The position numbers were made by a program, and so were the translations under genes. 45,958 nucleotides of DNA from Chthoniobacter flavus (GTDB lineage Bacteria; Verrucomicrobiota; Verrucomicrobiia; Chthoniobacterales; JACTMZ01). Under the pieces are notes generated by a model. The model saw nothing but the letters and a program-made list of their open reading frames with translations, did not search any database and was not told the origin of the DNA. The stretch is taken from contig CAMBSX010000003.1 in the NCBI GenBank assembly GCA_945870655.1, positions 1 to 45,958 of the forward strand, read 5' to 3'. Positions 42,596 to 45,958 of this stretch are shown one piece after another (the first letter of the stretch is position 1; each line of letters opens with the position of its first letter).

Positions 42596-43020
42596 TTATT
42601 CCCGACATCAGTCTCCTGATTTACGCTCATAACAGGAGGGACCCTCACCACGAACCCGCCAAAGCTTGGTGGGAAGAGACCCTGAACGGGAACACCCCGG
42701 TTGGCCTTCCATGGGTCACGTCCTCAGGATTTATTCGCACCATGACCCATCGGAGGATTTTGACTGAACCACTTTCCCCCGATCGCGCTGCTGATCTCGT
42801 CCGCTCGTGGTTGGATCAGCCTTCCGTCATCATTCTACAACCCGGGCCGAAATTCGCCGGCCTTTTCCTCGGTTATCTCGAAAAGCTCGGCACAGCCGGA
42901 AACCTCACCACAGACGCCCAACTCGCCGCGCTCGCGGTCGAAAGCCAAGCCGAACTGCACAGCAACGACACCGACTTTACCCGCTTCGAAGGCCTGCGCT
43001 GGCGCAACCCGCTGAAGTGA
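42592..43020 (+). CDS. PIN-domain toxin (VapC-like ribonuclease)
   Basis: 142 residues from GTG 42592, overlapping the antitoxin by 4 bases. PIN ribonuclease. Acidic residues fit the family: Asp5 in MIIPDISLLIYAHN, Asp108 in LTTDAQLAALA and Asp126/Asp128 in HSNDTDFTRFEGL. The usual Glu after the WVTSS turn is replaced by FIRT, as in a sub-group of VapC toxins whose N-terminus reads I-P/L-D-x-N/S-x-L-I/L-Y-A. Its target RNA cannot be read from sequence. This pair is complete, unlike the PIN relic near 5.2 kb. Confidence 0.9.
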   Translation: MIIPDISLLIYAHNRRDPHHEPAKAWWEETLNGNTPVGLPWVTSSGFIRTMTHRRILTEPLSPDRAADLVRSWLDQPSVIILQPGPKFAGLFLGYLEKLGTAGNLTTDAQLAALAVESQAELHSNDTDFTRFEGLRWRNPLK

Positions 43021-43032
43021 TCGGACACCCCG

Positions 43033-45204
43033 CTACAACAACCGATCCCCACCCGCGCTCGCCGGCACGAACGCCTCGAACTTCCCCGCCAACTCGTCGA
43101 GCTTGGCGAGGTAGTAAGCCACATTCTCGTCGCGACCCCCGGCCTCCCACTCCCCGGCCAGCTTCGCGCTCTCGTAAGCTTTCACCGTCCTCTTCGTGCC
43201 GGTGATGTAATACGTGACCCGATCCCCCGCCTGCATCTTGCGGCCGCTCTTCAAAGCCAACTCAAAAGCCGCCGAGCGATTGCGCGAAGACGCGGCGATT
43301 TTCTTTTGATACGCCTCGAGCGAATCCTGCAACGCCTCGGTTTTGGCAAACATCGCCGGTTCCCACATTCTCTCCCGTAGTGCCTTGGCGAACTCCGCGT
43401 GCATCGCCGGAATCACTTCCGGTTTCCCCTCGAGTAACGACCGGACCGCACGCTCGATGAAAACGCGCTGGAATTTTTCCAGCCCGCGCGACTTCAAGGC
43501 CGCACCCTTGATCGACAACTTTCCGTCCTCCGCCAAAAGCGCGTAATTCTTCGCCTTGTAGCTGAACATCGCGGTGTAGCGCGCATCGAATTCCACCTCG
43601 ATCCCCTCCGGCAGGGTGGCAGCCAGTTCCCGGTAAAGCCCGTCCCATGTCGCGTCCTTCGGCGGGAGGAAATAAATGCCGTCCGTGTCGATCTCGACAA
43701 CATCCGCCCCGCGCTGACGCAGCCAATCGACCATCCCGCGCAGCAGTTCGCGCCCCTTGGCCGTAACGGCGGCCGCCGCTTCAAAATCGGCAAAGTTGCC
43801 CTGGGCAAATCCGAGATACCCGTAAAAGCTGTTGATCAGGATTTTGAAAGTTCCCTGCAACGCGTCGAGATGCGCTCTTTGTGCACCCGTGGCCGAACGC
43901 ATGGCGGACTTCGCTTCCAGCCGAAACTTCCGCAACCGTGCAAGCATGTCGCCGAAAACACCGAGCGTGTCCGACTCCGGAAAAATCCCGAAAGCCAACA
44001 TAACCGACGGATACAGCGACGCGATGTCGCAGTGCCACACGTCGCGCGCCACGCCGGTGAAGAAGATGTCCGTGTATCCGCCTTCAAACCGCTGCACTTC
44101 GGACAGAGCCGGCACCGATTGCCCCTGACGCAGGTATTCGCGCAGGAAAAGGCTGTTGATCTTGGTCGCATTCCCCCGGATGACCACATCTTGGTAGTTG
44201 TAAGGAAAGATGGTTGTTTGCGTGAACCAGGCCGGACTCAACGCCGCGGACAGTCCGCGCGTCTCACGCACATCCTGCAGCGCATATGTCTCGAACTTCT
44301 TCCGGTCTTGCCCATGAGCCTCGGTGATCACCCGAGGGCCGAACTCCACCCGGTTGTCCTCGGCCACGCCGAAATGCCGCGCCGCCGCTTTGAGTCCGAA
44401 GCTTTGCAGCTCCCGCGCCCCCACATCGTGGAATTGGACGAGAAACAGCGTGTCGACAATGTGCCGTCCATGAATCTCGAACTTCCGGTATTGGATGAGA
44501 CGCTCGGCAATCTGCAGACGCGAGGGATGCGAGCGCAGCGCGCTATCATCGCGGCCTAGGTCGAGCTTCACCTTCAACTTGCGGGCCCGCGTTTCGAGAT
44601 ACGGCAGGTCGAATTTGAAAATGTTGTGTCCCTCGATGACATCTGGATCCCGCTCCCGCACCAGCGCGACGAATTTGGAAAGCACCGATTTCTCCTGCGC
44701 TTCGTCTTCCGGGTCACCGACCACGAGGATTTCCTCCCACCCCGAACTGTCGCTCAAGGCAATGGCCAAGAGCGGATCTTTCAAGGCGTCCGACATCGCA
44801 CCGTCCGCTCCGGTGAAGGTTTCGATATCGACCTGCATGCGCCGCAACTCTTCGAAGGCCATGCCCTTGAAAAGGGTGCGCCCGCTGGCCAGCAAGTACT
44901 GGTGTGCCAAATCGTTGAGCGCGAAGAGTTCGCGTCTGTAGGTCGTCTTGGCCTTGGAGAACGCCGTCACATTGTCAAAAGACACGGCAAACTTGAATGC
45001 CCCGGCTCCCTGCAATTCCTGCAACTCCCCCGGCACCGGCTCCGTGGCCCAGGCAAAAGGCCGATAGATCACCTCCTCAACCACCGTCCTCTCTCCCTCC
45101 CGCCGGTAAACCTGCACCCGGTCCGGAGCGACAAACTCGACGGCGACGATACCCACGGTCGGATCCGCGCCAAAAAGCACAGAGTCATGCTCAATCCCAG
45201 TCAC
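43033..45204 (-). CDS. family B DNA polymerase
   Basis: 723 residues. The 3'-5' exonuclease motifs are present: Exo I DIETF (about 123-127), Exo II EGHNIFKFDLPYL, Exo III YALQDVRET. Polymerase motif A is DIASLYPSVMLAF (about 390-402), motif B KILINSFYGYLGF, and motif C EIDTDGIYF (about 503-511), with the two catalytic Asp of the DTD-type box, so the enzyme should be active in both functions. It is close in size to E. coli Pol II (783) and archaeal-type PolB (about 770-800). In bacteria such enzymes act in repair or translesion synthesis. It is monocistronic and convergent with the VapBC pair (12-base gap). Confidence 0.94.
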   Translation of the reverse strand: MTGIEHDSVLFGADPTVGIVAVEFVAPDRVQVYRREGERTVVEEVIYRPFAWATEPVPGELQELQGAGAFKFAVSFDNVTAFSKAKTTYRRELFALNDLAHQYLLASGRTLFKGMAFEELRRMQVDIETFTGADGAMSDALKDPLLAIALSDSSGWEEILVVGDPEDEAQEKSVLSKFVALVRERDPDVIEGHNIFKFDLPYLETRARKLKVKLDLGRDDSALRSHPSRLQIAERLIQYRKFEIHGRHIVDTLFLVQFHDVGARELQSFGLKAAARHFGVAEDNRVEFGPRVITEAHGQDRKKFETYALQDVRETRGLSAALSPAWFTQTTIFPYNYQDVVIRGNATKINSLFLREYLRQGQSVPALSEVQRFEGGYTDIFFTGVARDVWHCDIASLYPSVMLAFGIFPESDTLGVFGDMLARLRKFRLEAKSAMRSATGAQRAHLDALQGTFKILINSFYGYLGFAQGNFADFEAAAAVTAKGRELLRGMVDWLRQRGADVVEIDTDGIYFLPPKDATWDGLYRELAATLPEGIEVEFDARYTAMFSYKAKNYALLAEDGKLSIKGAALKSRGLEKFQRVFIERAVRSLLEGKPEVIPAMHAEFAKALRERMWEPAMFAKTEALQDSLEAYQKKIAASSRNRSAAFELALKSGRKMQAGDRVTYYITGTKRTVKAYESAKLAGEWEAGGRDENVAYYLAKLDELAGKFEAFVPASAGGDRLL

Positions 45205-45228
45205 GACTCCACCTTACCCAAATCATGG

Positions 45229-45251
45229 AGCGGCGGTCCATGGCCGTCGCT
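45229..45251. repeat. hairpin upstream of the polymerase gene
   Basis: AGCGGCGG (45229-45236) pairs with CCGTCGCT (45244-45251) with one mismatch. The AGCGGCGGTCC core also occurs at the uvrA 3' end (40482-40492). The rest of the 45205-45389 gap shows nothing I can identify. Confidence 0.55.
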
Positions 45252-45389
45252 GCCCTGCTTCCCCTGTCCCCCCAGTCCCAGCGAGACAACTGGCCAATCC
45301 CTTGCCAGACAACGCCTCCAGCCCGCCAGGTCATTACCTACACCACCAACGATCTATCCAGGCGGTAAAGCTTAGCCAACCCCCTCGGC

Positions 45390-45932
45390 CTACTCCGCTT
45401 TGGCCCTGTCCGCGACATACCTCGCCTGCGGAAGATGCAACCCCAGATGAAAAGCAAACATGCAGTTCCACTTGTGCGCATCGAAGTTTCCGAAAATCGG
45501 GTGCGGTGAGGTGCGCGTGCCCCGCAGCTGTTTCAAGTTCCGCACGGACACAATGTGGTTGGTCACAGAGTCGGCCAACAAACCGACCTGCGATTTATCC
45601 GCCGCCCCGGAAGGCATGACCCCCTTCTTCACGTCGATGGTGGCCGGACCGCTCAATACCTCGCCATTCGCCAACTGGACCACGCTGGCCGTGATGCTCC
45701 GGTTCACAATCGCGTTGTGTTCCAGAATCATGAAGAAAGACCACCGCCGCATGTCTTCATCGACTCCCCGCATGGGCGGGACCTCGACGCATAGCTGTCC
45801 ACCCTTCTCCGATAAGCCCTCGGCCAAACGCAAATATTGCCCGAGGAGGATTGTGCTTCGCTCCAACGCCTTTTCGCGACTGGTGAAAGTGAAAAGCGTC
45901 CGCACAGCCGCCTTGATCATGAGATTGCTCAT
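45390..45932 (-). CDS. DinB-superfamily-like protein
   Basis: 180 residues from ATG 45932 (MSNLMIKAAVRTLFTF); the frame runs to 45947, which offers no better start. The pattern of an N-terminal helix, MRRWSFFMILEHNAIVNRSITASVVQLANGE with a central His, and C-terminal GNFDAHKWNCMFAFHLGLHLPQARYVADRA, with further His residues, resembles the four-helix DinB/YfiT-like metal-dependent fold, in which three His often bind Ni or Zn. This family assignment is by pattern and is not certain. The role is unknown; the gene is complete and near the window edge. Confidence 0.6.
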   Translation of the reverse strand: MSNLMIKAAVRTLFTFTSREKALERSTILLGQYLRLAEGLSEKGGQLCVEVPPMRGVDEDMRRWSFFMILEHNAIVNRSITASVVQLANGEVLSGPATIDVKKGVMPSGAADKSQVGLLADSVTNHIVSVRNLKQLRGTRTSPHPIFGNFDAHKWNCMFAFHLGLHLPQARYVADRAKAE

Positions 45933-45958
45933 TGGCCTTCCGCCCAACGTCCGCGATG

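Noticed and set aside
1-45958. tRNA, rRNA or CRISPR array
   Set aside because: I found no cloverleaf with a conserved TTCGA-type arm, no rRNA core sequences and no regularly spaced repeats.

Overview
The window is GC-rich and gene-dense. It reads as a chromosomal segment of a Gram-negative bacterium of the PVC group, most likely Verrucomicrobiota and perhaps near Opitutales; this placement is inferred. The clues are a double-length UvrA with four ABC cassettes (a form I know from chlamydiae), an OprB-type porin, lipoproteins and an ExbB-type channel (outer membrane), menaquinone genes, few strong Shine-Dalgarno sites, and short dispersed hairpin repeats between genes. I see no rRNA, tRNA, CRISPR array, insertion sequence or prophage.

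Layout. 1-5 kb: a secreted NTF2-like protein, then rpsO and pnp (translation and RNA decay, each with a clear terminator), then a small membrane protein, corA and an eIF1/SUI1-like gene. 5-6.5 kb: a PIN-domain relic and two membrane proteins of unknown role. 6.5-10 kb, minus strand: a class III aminotransferase, a CorC/HlyC-type CBS membrane protein, and a stand-alone rpsN with its own promoter and terminator. 10-12.2 kb: a proline-rich anchored protein, trxA and a DUF72 gene. 12.3-13.2 kb: a secreted esterase. 13.4-16.6 kb, minus strand: a four-gene peroxidase operon (catalase-related heme peroxidase, NTF2-like protein, unknown 171-residue protein, DyP-type peroxidase) facing a small LuxR-type HTH ORF. 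17.6-20.5 kb: menA, menC, a membrane protein and a CIA30-like secreted protein, overlapping or close-set. 20.7-26.7 kb, minus strand: uvrC, a TPR protein, a serine hydrolase, a YjbQ-family protein and priA. 26.8-32.6 kb: an ExbB/TolQ-type channel with a lipoprotein, rdgB, leuS and an OprB-type porin. 32.6-34.8 kb: malQ and an HU/IHF gene. 35-40.5 kb: the giant uvrA. 40.6-46 kb: an SpmA/SpmB-like membrane protein, a Cys-rich YkgJ-type protein, a VapBC pair with a palindromic operator, a family B DNA polymerase and a DinB-like protein.

Much of the window is genome maintenance (UvrA, UvrC, PriA, family B polymerase, RdgB, HU) and redox or quinone chemistry (thioredoxin, two heme peroxidases, MenA/MenC). 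The parts most worth following up are the peroxidase operon with its two undescribed small partners, the family B polymerase in a bacterial chromosome, and the two families of dispersed hairpins.
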